Of a stretch of 11,274 nucleotides of DNA, positions 1 through 6,486 are shown piece after piece (positions within the stretch are counted from its first letter, which is position 1; each line of letters opens with the position of its first letter). Position numbers and translations under genes: made by a program. Below the pieces are notes generated by a model. The model saw only the letters and a list, made by a program, of their open reading frames with translations. It had not been told where the DNA came from and did not search any database. This DNA is from Phycisphaerales bacterium. GTDB taxonomy: Bacteria > Planctomycetota > Phycisphaerae > Phycisphaerales > UBA1924. The stretch spans positions 1-11,274 of the forward strand of contig JAIEQQ010000340.1 of the NCBI GenBank assembly GCA_019747615.1, written 5' to 3'.

Positions 1-38
1 GGCGCGGCACCTCCCCCGGTAGGAACCGGGGGAGGGTG
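1..38. repeat. Partial copy of the dispersed 153-155-bp hairpin element (right-end hairpin only)
   Basis: The first 38 bases are the right-hand end hairpin of the repeat family seen complete at 5416-5570, 7221-7373 and 7851-8003. The inner arm CACCTCCCCCGGT pairs with the outer arm ACCGGGGGAGGGTG, and the preceding GGCGCGG matches the interior of the 5416-5570 copy. The rest of the element lies outside the window. It has the same orientation as the 5416-5570 copy and sits just downstream of the leftward regulator gene. There is no T-run, so it is not an obvious intrinsic terminator. Confidence 0.85.
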
Positions 39-95
39 GAAAGACGCGAACCGCCCCCACTCTCGCCTGCGCCAGCCTCCAACTCGCCCGCGCGC

Positions 96-1031
96 TCAGG
101 CATCCAACTGGTGCCAGCGCCGGATCAGCTCCACGCGCGAGCGCACGCCGAGATTGCGGTAGATGCCCTTGACCGCGTCGTGGACCGAGTGTGTGTTGCG
201 TTTAAGCGTTTGGCTGATTTCCTGTTCTTTCATGCCGTCGATCAGCAGAGGCAGCAGCTCGGCCTGGATGGGCGAGAGATGGCGTGTCATCGAGTGTCGG
301 TGTGCCAAGCGCCGCCCGATGCTCATGTCGAACCCGCGTTGCAGGAACGGCGCCAGAGCCGCCAAGGCGGTGATGCACGTCGCCTCGTCCCACGAATCCA
401 GCTGCGCGCCAGGCGGCGCGTCGATCTGCACGATGAGCGTCCACGGGTGCGCCGGGCCGGCGATCGTGCGCGCCAGGCGCACGGATGCACCCAGACCGAG
501 CGTGTTTCGCAGAGTGTCCAGCGGCGACGGGCCGCTTGCGTGCTTCCCCGTGTGATTCACGCCGTTGGACGCGACGCTTTGGCCGTTCTCCGCCGGGGCA
601 CGACCGACCCACCCGCGGCAGAACTCGTCGCTCTCCGGCGCCCGATCATTCCAGTTCGGCAGACGCTCCCCAGGACACGCGGCTTGCAAGTGCTGCCGAT
701 AGCGCGTCCGCACCGCCGTGGTCGTGTAGCCCGTCATCGCGGAGGCGACGCACGCCCACGTCAACGCGGTGCGCGGCTCAAAGATCGCCGCCCAGCAACC
801 GAGCGTCATGCTTCCGGCCGGGGGCGTCACCTCGGTGCGCAACGACATCGCAACGTCCACCCACGTCCTCACGCTCGGCACGACATGCCCGAGCCAGTCT
901 TCAACGGTTTCCTGCGGCGCACCGCCGACATCGAGCACTGCGTTGCCGAACGCGCGGTACTTGGCCAGCGTCTGTACTTCTTCTTCGCCAGATCCCGGCG
1001 CTGGCTGAGTAAACGAATCCAAAATACTCAT
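96..1031 (-). CDS. LuxR/GerE-type helix-turn-helix transcriptional regulator
   Basis: A 311-residue protein, probably a cytoplasmic DNA-binding regulator. The C-terminal 60 residues (about 250-309) fit the GerE/LuxR HTH: an LSPIQAELLPLLIDGM stretch, EISQTLKRNTHSVHDAV as the recognition region, then YRNLGVRSRVEL, the usual ending of this domain. The N-terminal ~240 residues show no receiver, PAS or GAF signature I can name, so the input signal is unknown. I chose the ATG at 1031 because GGAG (complement of 1038-1041) lies 6 nt upstream. The open frame runs 47 codons further up to 1172, but that extension is Cys/Arg-rich and looks non-coding. The stop is at 96-98 and the repeat hairpin at 1-38 lies downstream. 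No adjacent partner such as a sensor kinase is visible. The HTH call is firm; the regulatory target is unknown. Confidence 0.85.
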   Translation of the reverse strand: MSILDSFTQPAPGSGEEEVQTLAKYRAFGNAVLDVGGAPQETVEDWLGHVVPSVRTWVDVAMSLRTEVTPPAGSMTLGCWAAIFEPRTALTWACVASAMTGYTTTAVRTRYRQHLQAACPGERLPNWNDRAPESDEFCRGWVGRAPAENGQSVASNGVNHTGKHASGPSPLDTLRNTLGLGASVRLARTIAGPAHPWTLIVQIDAPPGAQLDSWDEATCITALAALAPFLQRGFDMSIGRRLAHRHSMTRHLSPIQAELLPLLIDGMKEQEISQTLKRNTHSVHDAVKGIYRNLGVRSRVELIRRWHQLDA

Positions 1032-1222
1032 GAAGCGCTCCGATACCAACCGACCAGCACGGCTCGCAGCGTTCGGAACAGAAGAGCACGCCGCGCATGG
1101 TGGTCTTCGGAGCATTCCGCCCACGCGAGTGAGGACACCAAATCCGCACGAACATCTACGAAGCGAGCACAATCACATACAGTCACGTGCTCGACATCCT
1201 GCCGGTCGCCCAACCAGCCCAC
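1028..1222 (-). CDS. Doubtful small ORF overlapping the start of the LuxR-type gene
   Basis: A 64-residue frame with a GTG start at 1222 ends in a TGA that overlaps the ATG of the LuxR-type gene in an ATGA arrangement (1031-1028), typical of translationally coupled genes. Its composition (several Asp, Glu, Val and Leu, few Pro) is more protein-like than the other frames here, and an in-frame stop at 1232-1234 limits extension. Against it: there is no Shine-Dalgarno before the GTG, no ATG in frame, no recognisable domain, and third-position GC is only about two thirds. It may instead be leader sequence of the regulator gene. The function is unknown. Confidence 0.22.
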   Translation of the reverse strand: MGWLGDRQDVEHVTVCDCARFVDVRADLVSSLAWAECSEDHHARRALLFRTLRAVLVGWYRSAS

Positions 1223-1318
1223 GCGGCTTGGTTACGCCCCACGCCTCGACCCGAGCCATGATGTTCCAAGGGGAGGGCGAAGTTGTGGAAAGTGTGAGAT
1301 GGGAAGAGCAAGGAAGCG

Positions 1319-1624
1319 TCAAGGCCCGACGTCCGTGCGGAGGCTGGCGATGAGCATCCTGAGATTGGCGTCCGCCTGCGCGTCGAGGTCATTCCCTGGC
1401 TGGTCGAGGAGAGCCTCCAAATCATCCAACAGCTTCAAAAAATCGGCCTTGTCTTGACGATTGGTAAAGACGGGCGCACCATTCGCCTGGTATAGGGCGA
1501 TTACCTTCGCGATTCGGTCTTCGTTCTGGCCCGACAGGTCCTTGCAGTCGCCGTCGAGCGCTTTGTACAGTTCGCAGAGCGCCCACTGCAACCATTCTTC
1601 CCATGTATTGAACGGAGGAGGCAT
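1319..1624 (-). CDS. Small acidic hypothetical protein
   Basis: A 101-residue protein of no family I recognise. It opens with MPPPFNTWEEWLQWAL, a Trp-rich amphipathic stretch. A mostly helical, acidic sequence follows, with LLDDLEALLDQPGNDLDAQAD near residues 67-87. There are no signal peptide, membrane segment or metal-binding motifs, so it is probably a soluble cytoplasmic helical protein. I chose the ATG at 1624 because GGAG (complement of 1631-1634) lies 6 nt upstream; an in-frame ATG at 1642 lacks such a site. It sits between the LuxR-type gene (same strand, 287 bp downstream) and the divergent sigma/kinase operon. The 198 bp between 1624 and 1823 should hold both promoters. The role is unknown. 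Confidence 0.6.
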   Translation of the reverse strand: MPPPFNTWEEWLQWALCELYKALDGDCKDLSGQNEDRIAKVIALYQANGAPVFTNRQDKADFLKLLDDLEALLDQPGNDLDAQADANLRMLIASLRTDVGP

Positions 1625-1822
1625 ACATAACTCCACTGCCACGGAAACCGAACTCTGGCCACCTCAACGGATTTCTCCGGTTTCCCCACGCGGGACTTGA
1701 CGGCGACCCGAGGATGTACGACACTGGCCCAAGTAGTTGGACACGAAGTTTCAGAATTCTGCGCTGTTGGGTCGTTCCCTCGGGCGCAATAGCGGCGCCC
1801 CTTCGGTCGTGGGAGCTTGGCG

Positions 1823-2416
1823 GTGGAGTCTCGCAACGCCATTTCTTCCGAGGGTCCCATCGATCGATCGGGCCTGGTGTGCTTGAGCCGCGATCAGGTG
1901 GCCGGCTTTATGATGATCAACGAGACCGCGATTCGCGGGCTGGCCCGGTCCAAGCTCTTCGCGGCGACCCAGGGAGTGGTCGATAGCGAGGAAGTGTTCG
2001 CCTCGGTGGTTCGACGCCTCGACCGACTCGCCACCCGAGGTGGCGTTCGGCCCCGGTCCGATGCGGAACTCTGGGCCTTGGTCCGCACGGTCACCAACAA
2101 CACCGCGATCGAGAAGAATCGGCTGGTGGTCCGGGCCCGTGCGATGGTGGACAACGAGGGCGTATACGCCAGGGAGCTCCTGGTCCGCCTGGAGGCGTGC
2201 GCCACCGACGACGAGGCGATGCTCCTGGTCCACCGGATGGCCCTCTTCCTGTCTGAGGCGGTAGAGCGCCAGATCCTGTTCCTGATGCTCAGAGGAGCGT
2301 CTTTCCCAGCGATTGCCACGGCGCTGCGCTCGACCGAGTCGGCTGTCCGCAAGAGGTGGTCTCGACTTAAGGTGACGTTGGAGGAGCGATTCGAGCATGG
2401 ATATTTCGACGACTAG
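1823..2416 (+). CDS. ECF-type RNA polymerase sigma factor
   Basis: A 197-residue protein with the two-domain layout of ECF sigma factors. Region 2 spans about residues 38-102, with DSEEVFASVVRRL in the position of the usual core-binding helix and ELWALVRTVTNNTAIEKNRL matching region 2.4. Region 4 spans about residues 142-190 (SEAVERQILFLMLRG, then PAIATALRSTESAVRKRW as the -35-binding HTH). The start is the GTG at 1823, because GGGAG at 1811-1815 is 7 nt upstream; the TTG at 1817 would leave only 1 nt. The last 20 bases overlap the kinase gene, so the two are almost certainly co-transcribed and coupled. Planctomycetes are known for ECF groups linked to Ser/Thr kinases. The inference is that the downstream kinase controls this factor. 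No anti-sigma gene is visible. Confidence 0.82.
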   Translation: MESRNAISSEGPIDRSGLVCLSRDQVAGFMMINETAIRGLARSKLFAATQGVVDSEEVFASVVRRLDRLATRGGVRPRSDAELWALVRTVTNNTAIEKNRLVVRARAMVDNEGVYARELLVRLEACATDDEAMLLVHRMALFLSEAVERQILFLMLRGASFPAIATALRSTESAVRKRWSRLKVTLEERFEHGYFDD

Positions 2417-4079
2417 CTCGTCCACATTGCGGAGCATGCTCGCCGACGAAGCGATGGCGGCCGCCCTGGTCCCTTGGGCCTGCCCTTGCGAGTTTGGGCC
2501 CGATGGCCGGTATCAACTGGAAGAACTGATCGCGTTCGGGCGGAAATCGTTCGTGTACCGGGCCCGGGATTCGCGCCTGTCAAGCTCGGGATTCGATGCA
2601 CACGTGGCCATCAAGATCACGCCGCGCAACCCCGTGCCCGCCGTTGCTTCGAGTTCCGAACCCGTTCCCCACGTCGTGGGGCCTGAGGGAGATGCCCTCG
2701 CGGCGCGCCGCGTCACCCATCCCAACGTCCTTCAGATCCTCGATCGCGGAGAAGACGCGACGGGCGCTAAGTATCTGGTCGCCGAGTTCGTGGATGGAGG
2801 GACGCTCGCCGACCGCTCTGCGCCGTGGGCTCCAAAGGATGCCGCTGCACTCGTGGCCATCCTCGCCCACGCCGTGCAGGCCGCCCACATGGCCGGCGTT
2901 GTCCACTGCGATCTCAAGCCTGCCAATATCCTGCTCACTAAACAGGGAGAACCCAAGCTCGCCGACTTTGACCTGTCCTTCTCTCCGGTCAACCGCGATG
3001 AAACGCATCGTGGCAACCTCGCCTTCATGTCCCCCGAGCAGTTCAATCAGGACGAAAACAGCCTGACCCCGGCGGCTGATGTCTATGGTCTGGGTGGGAT
3101 CCTCTTCTGGCTCCTCACGGGCGAGTTCCCCCACGGGACCACGGCAGACCAGATCGTGGCCTTTCACCGCACCCAGCAGCGCGTAGCGCTCCCCGCGATC
3201 GACGCGGACCTTGCCATGATCTGTGGTAAGGCGATGGAACGCCAGCGCTCTAACCGGTACCTCTCGGCCCTAGGCCTCGCGGCGGATCTTGAGAATTGGA
3301 TTGCCGGACGCCCCATCGAATGGACACGGCCGAGCCGTTGGAAGCGAAGTTGGCTCCTAGTCCGCCGCAACTCGTTGCGAACCGCACTGGTGCTCGCGGC
3401 GCTGTTCGCGAGCGGTGCCGGGGCATACATCACATATGACAAGACAATCGGAGCCAAACAGCGGGAGCTCGCCACACAGGCGAAGATGAACGCCAATACT
3501 CAGAAGGAGTTAGACGCGGTTCGTGCAAAGCTGAAGTTCGTGATGCGCACCGTGTCCGCGGCCGTTGGCAGTGGCGGGCGTGGGAGTGTCGAGCGCGTCC
3601 TCCCCTCCCTCTTCTGGATGGAGTTCTTGCGTGGCCAGATCGTGGCCAATGCCAAGGGCGACGTCGAGTTGCCCCCCCAACGAATCGAGGGACTCGAGCA
3701 GATCGTGCAGGACGCCGATACTCGTGGCACGGCCATGCACACCGACATGCTCATGGCAAGATTCGCACTCACCGGCTACCTCGTCGATGCCGGTCGCGGA
3801 TCCGACGCCCTTGAGCAAGTCCAATGGATGGAAGCGCACTGGGTGCCCACGCTCGACCCGGAGGATGTTGTTGTCCTGGGCGTGGCCACGCTGCGGCAAT
3901 GTGCCGAGATCGAACTCGACGCCCTGCGACTCCCGTCCACGAAGCCATTGATTGCACGATTGCAATCGCTACGGCAGCGTCTGATCGATGATGGCCGAAG
4001 CGCCTCGATGGTGGGGATCGTGGAGCGTGTGGTGAAGCGGATCAAGCCACCGGCGAAGAATGCCGCGGGGCCATCCTGA
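2397..4079 (+). CDS. Membrane-anchored Ser/Thr protein kinase with DFD in place of DFG
   Basis: A 560-residue protein. The kinase domain covers about residues 40-300: a degenerate glycine loop (LIAFGRKSFVYRARD), VAIK with Lys73, a likely alpha-C Glu97, catalytic loop HCDLKPANILL with Asp172 and Asn177, metal site DFD at 190-192, SPE at 212-214, and the F-helix Asp228. The catalytic Lys, both Asp and the Asn are present, so activity is likely despite HCD for HRD and DFD for DFG. One membrane helix (about 329-347) follows basic residues, then a possible coiled coil (about 352-380) and a ~180-residue C-terminal region of unknown fold that should lie outside the cytoplasm. GAGGAG at 2381-2386 precedes the ATG by 10 nt. 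The start lies inside the sigma gene, so a shared pathway is inferred: extracytoplasmic sensing, phosphorylation, sigma activity. Confidence 0.9.
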   Translation: MDISTTSSSTLRSMLADEAMAAALVPWACPCEFGPDGRYQLEELIAFGRKSFVYRARDSRLSSSGFDAHVAIKITPRNPVPAVASSSEPVPHVVGPEGDALAARRVTHPNVLQILDRGEDATGAKYLVAEFVDGGTLADRSAPWAPKDAAALVAILAHAVQAAHMAGVVHCDLKPANILLTKQGEPKLADFDLSFSPVNRDETHRGNLAFMSPEQFNQDENSLTPAADVYGLGGILFWLLTGEFPHGTTADQIVAFHRTQQRVALPAIDADLAMICGKAMERQRSNRYLSALGLAADLENWIAGRPIEWTRPSRWKRSWLLVRRNSLRTALVLAALFASGAGAYITYDKTIGAKQRELATQAKMNANTQKELDAVRAKLKFVMRTVSAAVGSGGRGSVERVLPSLFWMEFLRGQIVANAKGDVELPPQRIEGLEQIVQDADTRGTAMHTDMLMARFALTGYLVDAGRGSDALEQVQWMEAHWVPTLDPEDVVVLGVATLRQCAEIELDALRLPSTKPLIARLQSLRQRLIDDGRSASMVGIVERVVKRIKPPAKNAAGPS

Positions 4080-4409
4080 CGCGAAGCTGTGATGCGAGGA
4101 GGTGGAGTCTGGTCGACATGAGGCGCTGGATGATGCACGAGGAGCGCGTTCGCCGTGCGCCATCGGTCATGCCGGTTGGCATCCGGAGTGTCGAGCGGGG
4201 CGCTTACCCGCCTGTCTAGGAAAATATAACACCTATGAAAGTGTTGCTTGCTCCGGCGAGTTCTCAGCAGAAGCTTGTTATAGAAGTTTGCCGCAAACCC
4301 GAACGCGGCGCAAAGCAAACATCTTGACGCCGAACCTGGGCGCGGCAAGTGCGCTCTCCGATCGGCGCGCGGGCACCGGCAACGACGACGGTCGACCGCA
4401 TGATTGAGA
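4080..4409. other. Intergenic region between convergent genes, no convincing gene
   Basis: These 330 bases lie between the stop codons of the kinase (+) and the phosphoesterase (-). An open frame at 4102-4407 (+) has no Shine-Dalgarno and an unconvincing composition. A short A/T-rich patch at 4219-4240 contains TATAAC (4225-4230), but I find no good -35 partner. The hairpin ATGCC-GGTT-GGCAT (4169-4182) lacks a T-run, so no terminator can be assigned for either gene. Confidence 0.5.
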
Positions 4410-5345
4410 TCAGCCTTGCTCGTGCAGCGGGCGACACACGCCGGCGACGGCGGTCGCGGACCACTGCGTGCGGAGATCCAGAGGCGCGTAAGCCGCGCGC
4501 TCGTGGTCGCTGTTGAGCACGATCGCGCGTTGGCCGACGAGGAGCTGACCGTCGGGCGCTTTCTCGTGTCCGAGGATGAAGGTGCCGACGTTCCAGCGAG
4601 TCGCCAGCGAGTCGATGAGCTCGGAGGTCTGCCCGCGGCCCCAGACCATGATGTGTGCTGAGCCGCGCCGGGGCGTGAGATCATCGTCTGTCAGCTCGCG
4701 TTCGAGCACGGAGGGATCGAAGCGATCCCAAAGGTCGGGCCCGGGCAGCGAGTGTGCGCAGAGCAGGTCCGTCGGCCCGCCCTGCCCCCCCTTGCCCTCT
4801 GCATCGCCGGCGCCGACAAATCGCACCGCCAGCGGCAGCGAGCGGATGAACTCGCCGATGGCGTCTTGGACACGCGTTGCGTCATCGGGGAAGACGTGCT
4901 CGACGCCGCGGTTGAAGGCCTTGACGACGTTGACGCCATCTTTGACGATGCCGGCGCCGACGATCTGGGCCAGCTCGTGATTGGCTAGCAAAACGTGGAC
5001 GCGCTCGGGGAACCTGGCCTTGATCTCGGCGCAGCGCGCCAGCACGCGATAGGACAGGTCCATCTCGTTGAAGAGCTGGTCGGGGTGGATGAGCTCGTGG
5101 AGCGTCAGGTGCGCACCGTTTGCGTCGTCCATCGCGTTGTCCTCGCTCAGGCCGGCGAGCTCCATCAGTCGTGCGAACGAGATCGGGTTGTCGTGCAGGT
5201 CACCGGTCGCGATCAACCGCCGGCACGCGTGCTCCGCCGGCACCACCTCGATCGACCCTTGCCGGATCGACGACCCGAGATTCGCCCGCGCGCCGGCCCG
5301 CAGAGCGTCAATCACGGAGTCGGGATCGCGGAGGTTCAGGGGCAT
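4410..5345 (-). CDS. Calcineurin-like metallophosphoesterase
   Basis: A 311-residue, probably cytoplasmic protein. It carries the metallophosphoesterase signature in order: GDLHDN at 48-53 (the GD.HG-type block, Asp49 and His51, second metal Asp52), ANHE at 121-124 (GNH[DE] block with Gly replaced by Ala), AHS with His198, and GHE at 259-261. The family uses these residues to hold two metal ions and hydrolyse phosphate esters. The substrate cannot be told from sequence, and protein phosphatase, nucleotidase and phosphodiesterase all remain possible. I chose the ATG at 5345 because the 13-codon extension runs back into the repeat element. No Shine-Dalgarno is evident. The full repeat element lies upstream, between this gene and the divergent tRNA. 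It appears to be a single-gene unit. Confidence 0.88.
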   Translation of the reverse strand: MPLNLRDPDSVIDALRAGARANLGSSIRQGSIEVVPAEHACRRLIATGDLHDNPISFARLMELAGLSEDNAMDDANGAHLTLHELIHPDQLFNEMDLSYRVLARCAEIKARFPERVHVLLANHELAQIVGAGIVKDGVNVVKAFNRGVEHVFPDDATRVQDAIGEFIRSLPLAVRFVGAGDAEGKGGQGGPTDLLCAHSLPGPDLWDRFDPSVLERELTDDDLTPRRGSAHIMVWGRGQTSELIDSLATRWNVGTFILGHEKAPDGQLLVGQRAIVLNSDHERAAYAPLDLRTQWSATAVAGVCRPLHEQG

Positions 5346-5381
5346 TGTTAAGGGTACCGGGGAACGAGCACCCGCGGTCCG

Positions 5382-5415
5382 CACCCTCCCCCGGTCCTCA
5401 CCCTCCCCCGGTCCT
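5382..5415. repeat. Two extra 17-bp outer-arm copies attached to the repeat element
   Basis: The 17-mer CACCCTCCCCCGGTCCT occurs at 5382-5398 and 5399-5415 and then a third time at 5416-5432 as the true left arm of the full element. The first two have no pairing arm. The simplest reading is slippage or repeated partial insertion at the element's edge. Confidence 0.85.
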
Positions 5416-5570
5416 CACCCTCCCCCGGTCCTACCGGGGGAGGTGGCGAGTCCGCGAGCCGGAGGGGGCCCGAAGACCCACGGCGATTGTTGTGACAACG
5501 AGTATCTCAAAGTCCCGCCCCCTCCGCCGCGAGGCGCGGCACCTCCCCCGGTGGGAACCGGGGGAGGGTG
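5416..5570. repeat. Full copy of the 153-155-bp hairpin element (inverted relative to the DUF559-flanking copies)
   Basis: The ends are hairpins. On the left, outer arm CACCCTCCCCCGGT pairs with inner arm ACCGGGGGAGGTG. On the right, inner arm CACCTCCCCCGGT pairs with outer arm ACCGGGGGAGGGTG. In reverse complement, the interior shares several blocks with the copies at 7221 and 7851: GCCGCG..TCGCGGCGGAGGG, CGTTGTCACAA.. and CCCCCTCCGGCTCG. Blocks between these have diverged. The element occupies the divergent space between the phosphoesterase and tRNA-Leu. The outer ends form a terminal inverted repeat of about 14 bp, so it resembles a MITE or a REP/BIME-type repeat. I see no target-site duplication. 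Confidence 0.88.
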
Positions 5571-5650
5571 GGGAACCGCCGGCGTCGGGGCGCGGCGGAC
5601 GTTGTCGGGTTGCCTCGCGCGTGTCGCGCCTCTATGCTTGGGCCAGTCAC

Positions 5651-5734
5651 GCGGTTGTGGCGGAATTGGCAGACGCGCAAGATTCAGGTTCTTGTGGTGG
5701 CAACACCGTGGAGGTTCAACTCCTCTCAGCCGCA
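5651..5734 (+). tRNA. tRNA-Leu (anticodon CAG)
   Basis: This is an 84-nt class II tRNA. The acceptor arm GCGGTTG pairs with CAGCCGC (one G-U pair), with A as discriminator. The D-arm contains GGCGGAATTGGCAGACGCG. The anticodon stem CAAGA/TCTTG closes the loop TTCAGGT, which gives anticodon CAG. A long variable arm (TGGTGGCAACACC) and a T-arm GGAGG-TTCAACT-CCTCT follow. The long variable arm and the CAG anticodon identify leucine, decoding CUG. CCA is not encoded. A terminator follows at once, so it is probably a stand-alone transcript. Confidence 0.95.
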
Positions 5735-5737
5735 TTG

Positions 5738-5760
5738 AGGGCCCCGCGAAGGGGCCTTTT
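5738..5760 (+). terminator. Intrinsic terminator of tRNA-Leu
   Basis: AGGGCCCC (5738-5745) pairs with GGGGCCTT (5751-5758) around a GCGAA loop and runs into TTTT (5757-5760). It starts 4 nt after the tRNA discriminator base, as expected for rho-independent termination. Confidence 0.8.
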
Positions 5761-5800
5761 CAAATTGGCAAATGGTCAAATTTCCAAATGGCCAAATTCG
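5761..5800. repeat. Phased octamer array, five CAAAT-N3 units
   Basis: Five consecutive 8-bp units each begin with CAAAT: CAAATTGG, CAAATGGT, CAAATTTC, CAAATGGC, CAAATTCG. The phase is exact although the last three bases vary. This AT-rich patch directly follows the tRNA terminator and lies in no credible gene. Confidence 0.8.
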
Positions 5801-5858
5801 AGCCGTCGCTCGGGTGGTTGGGTGTGCGTGGGCCGCGCGATGGAGCGTGCCTTCACGG

Positions 5859-5911
5859 TTGCCGATTCCCGATTGCCGACCCCAATGCCCAGTGCCCGAT
5901 GCCCAGTGCCT
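5859..5911. repeat. Two adjacent phased heptamer arrays
   Basis: The first array is TTGCCGA, TTCCCGA, TTGCCGA (5859-5879). The second is AATGCCC, AGTGCCC, GATGCCC, AGTGCCT (5884-5911). Both keep an exact 7-bp phase with a variable first or middle base. They end 5 bases before the stop codon of the prepilin gene at 5917. They resemble the 7-bp short tandemly repeated repetitive (STRR) sequences described in cyanobacteria. Confidence 0.75.
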
Positions 5912-5916
5912 CGCCG

Positions 5917-6363
5917 TCACGGCGTTAGCAACCGGTCCTCCGCATCAAAGCCCGCCGCCCAGACCTCGCCGCTGACGGGGTCAAAGACCCAGCCGTAGTC
6001 GCGATGGAACGCGGAGTCGGGCGTGTTGCGGACGAGGACTCTGCGGCTGTTGTCGCCGCCGATGACCTGGTTCGTGGGCGGTGAGGACATGTACTCTGAG
6101 CCGTTGCCCGTGAGCGGGCCCCAGTCCAGCGCGCCATCGACGATCGGGGGGAGGAACGCATCGTGGCGCGTCTGATATACCTGCACCGCGCGACGGATCT
6201 TGCCAAGGTCCACCAGCGTCGCGGTGAGCTTGCTGTCCTCCGCGGCTCGCGCGAACTGCGGGATCGAGATCGCGGCGAGGATTCCGAGAATCACCACGAC
6301 GATCAGGATCTCGATGAGGGTGAAGCCGCGCCGGGTTCGAAGCGTCAGAAGAGTGATCGACAT
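5917..6363 (-). CDS. Type IV prepilin/pseudopilin-like protein (GspG-like N-terminus)
   Basis: A 148-residue protein with a class III signal peptide: basic leader to RRG13, cleavage before F14, then FTLIEILIVVVILGILAAI with Glu18 at the +5 position. The long hydrophobic helix both anchors the protein and packs in the pilus or pseudopilus. The globular part has the N-terminal helix continuing through DSKLTATLVDLGKIRRAVQVYQ and ends with GWVFDPVSGEVWAAGFD. GGAG (complement of 6371-6374) lies 7 nt before the ATG. The gene lies 123 bp downstream of a paralogue on the same strand. No assembly ATPase, inner-membrane platform, secretin or prepilin peptidase gene is in the window, so the machine must be encoded elsewhere. 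The prepilin class is certain; a type II secretion or pilus role is not resolvable. Confidence 0.92.
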   Translation of the reverse strand: MSITLLTLRTRRGFTLIEILIVVVILGILAAISIPQFARAAEDSKLTATLVDLGKIRRAVQVYQTRHDAFLPPIVDGALDWGPLTGNGSEYMSSPPTNQVIGGDNSRRVLVRNTPDSAFHRDYGWVFDPVSGEVWAAGFDAEDRLLTP

Positions 6364-6421
6364 CGGAAGTCTCCGTCAGCCTCCGGCGATCCACAGCAAT
6401 CGCGCGGCGTCGTTTCGAAAT

Positions 6422-6449
6422 CGGCCGAGCCCCTCTCAGGACTCGGCCG
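6422..6449 (-). terminator. Hairpin between the two prepilin genes, possible terminator
   Basis: CGGCCGAG (6422-6429) and CTCGGCCG (6442-6449) form a perfect 8-bp stem with a 12-nt loop, 38 nt past the stop of the upstream prepilin gene. On the minus strand it is followed only by ATTTCG and no clean T-run, so it may be a weak terminator or an mRNA 3'-end stabiliser that lets the two genes differ in expression. Confidence 0.4.
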
Positions 6450-6486
6450 GATTGTGCATAGGAATCAGATCAACACCGAATCACGC

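Noticed and set aside
36..1457. Long plus-strand open frame opposite the LuxR-type gene
   Set aside because: Arg/Pro/Ala-rich antisense shadow without domain or ribosome binding site; the opposite strand has a clear HTH domain.
1697..1725. Sigma-70-type promoter for the sigma/kinase operon (TTGACG, then GACACT)
   Set aside because: The -35 is good, but the -10 matches only 3 of 6, too weak to call in GC-rich DNA.
4169..4182. Terminator after the kinase gene
   Set aside because: A 5-bp stem with no T-run, and about 90 bp past the stop codon.
4102..4407. 101-codon plus-strand ORF in the kinase-phosphoesterase gap
   Set aside because: No ribosome binding site and implausible composition with no recognisable domain.
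5651..5734. tRNA-Leu as an integration site for the following DNA
   Set aside because: I see no repeat of the tRNA 3' end further on in the window and no integrase gene.
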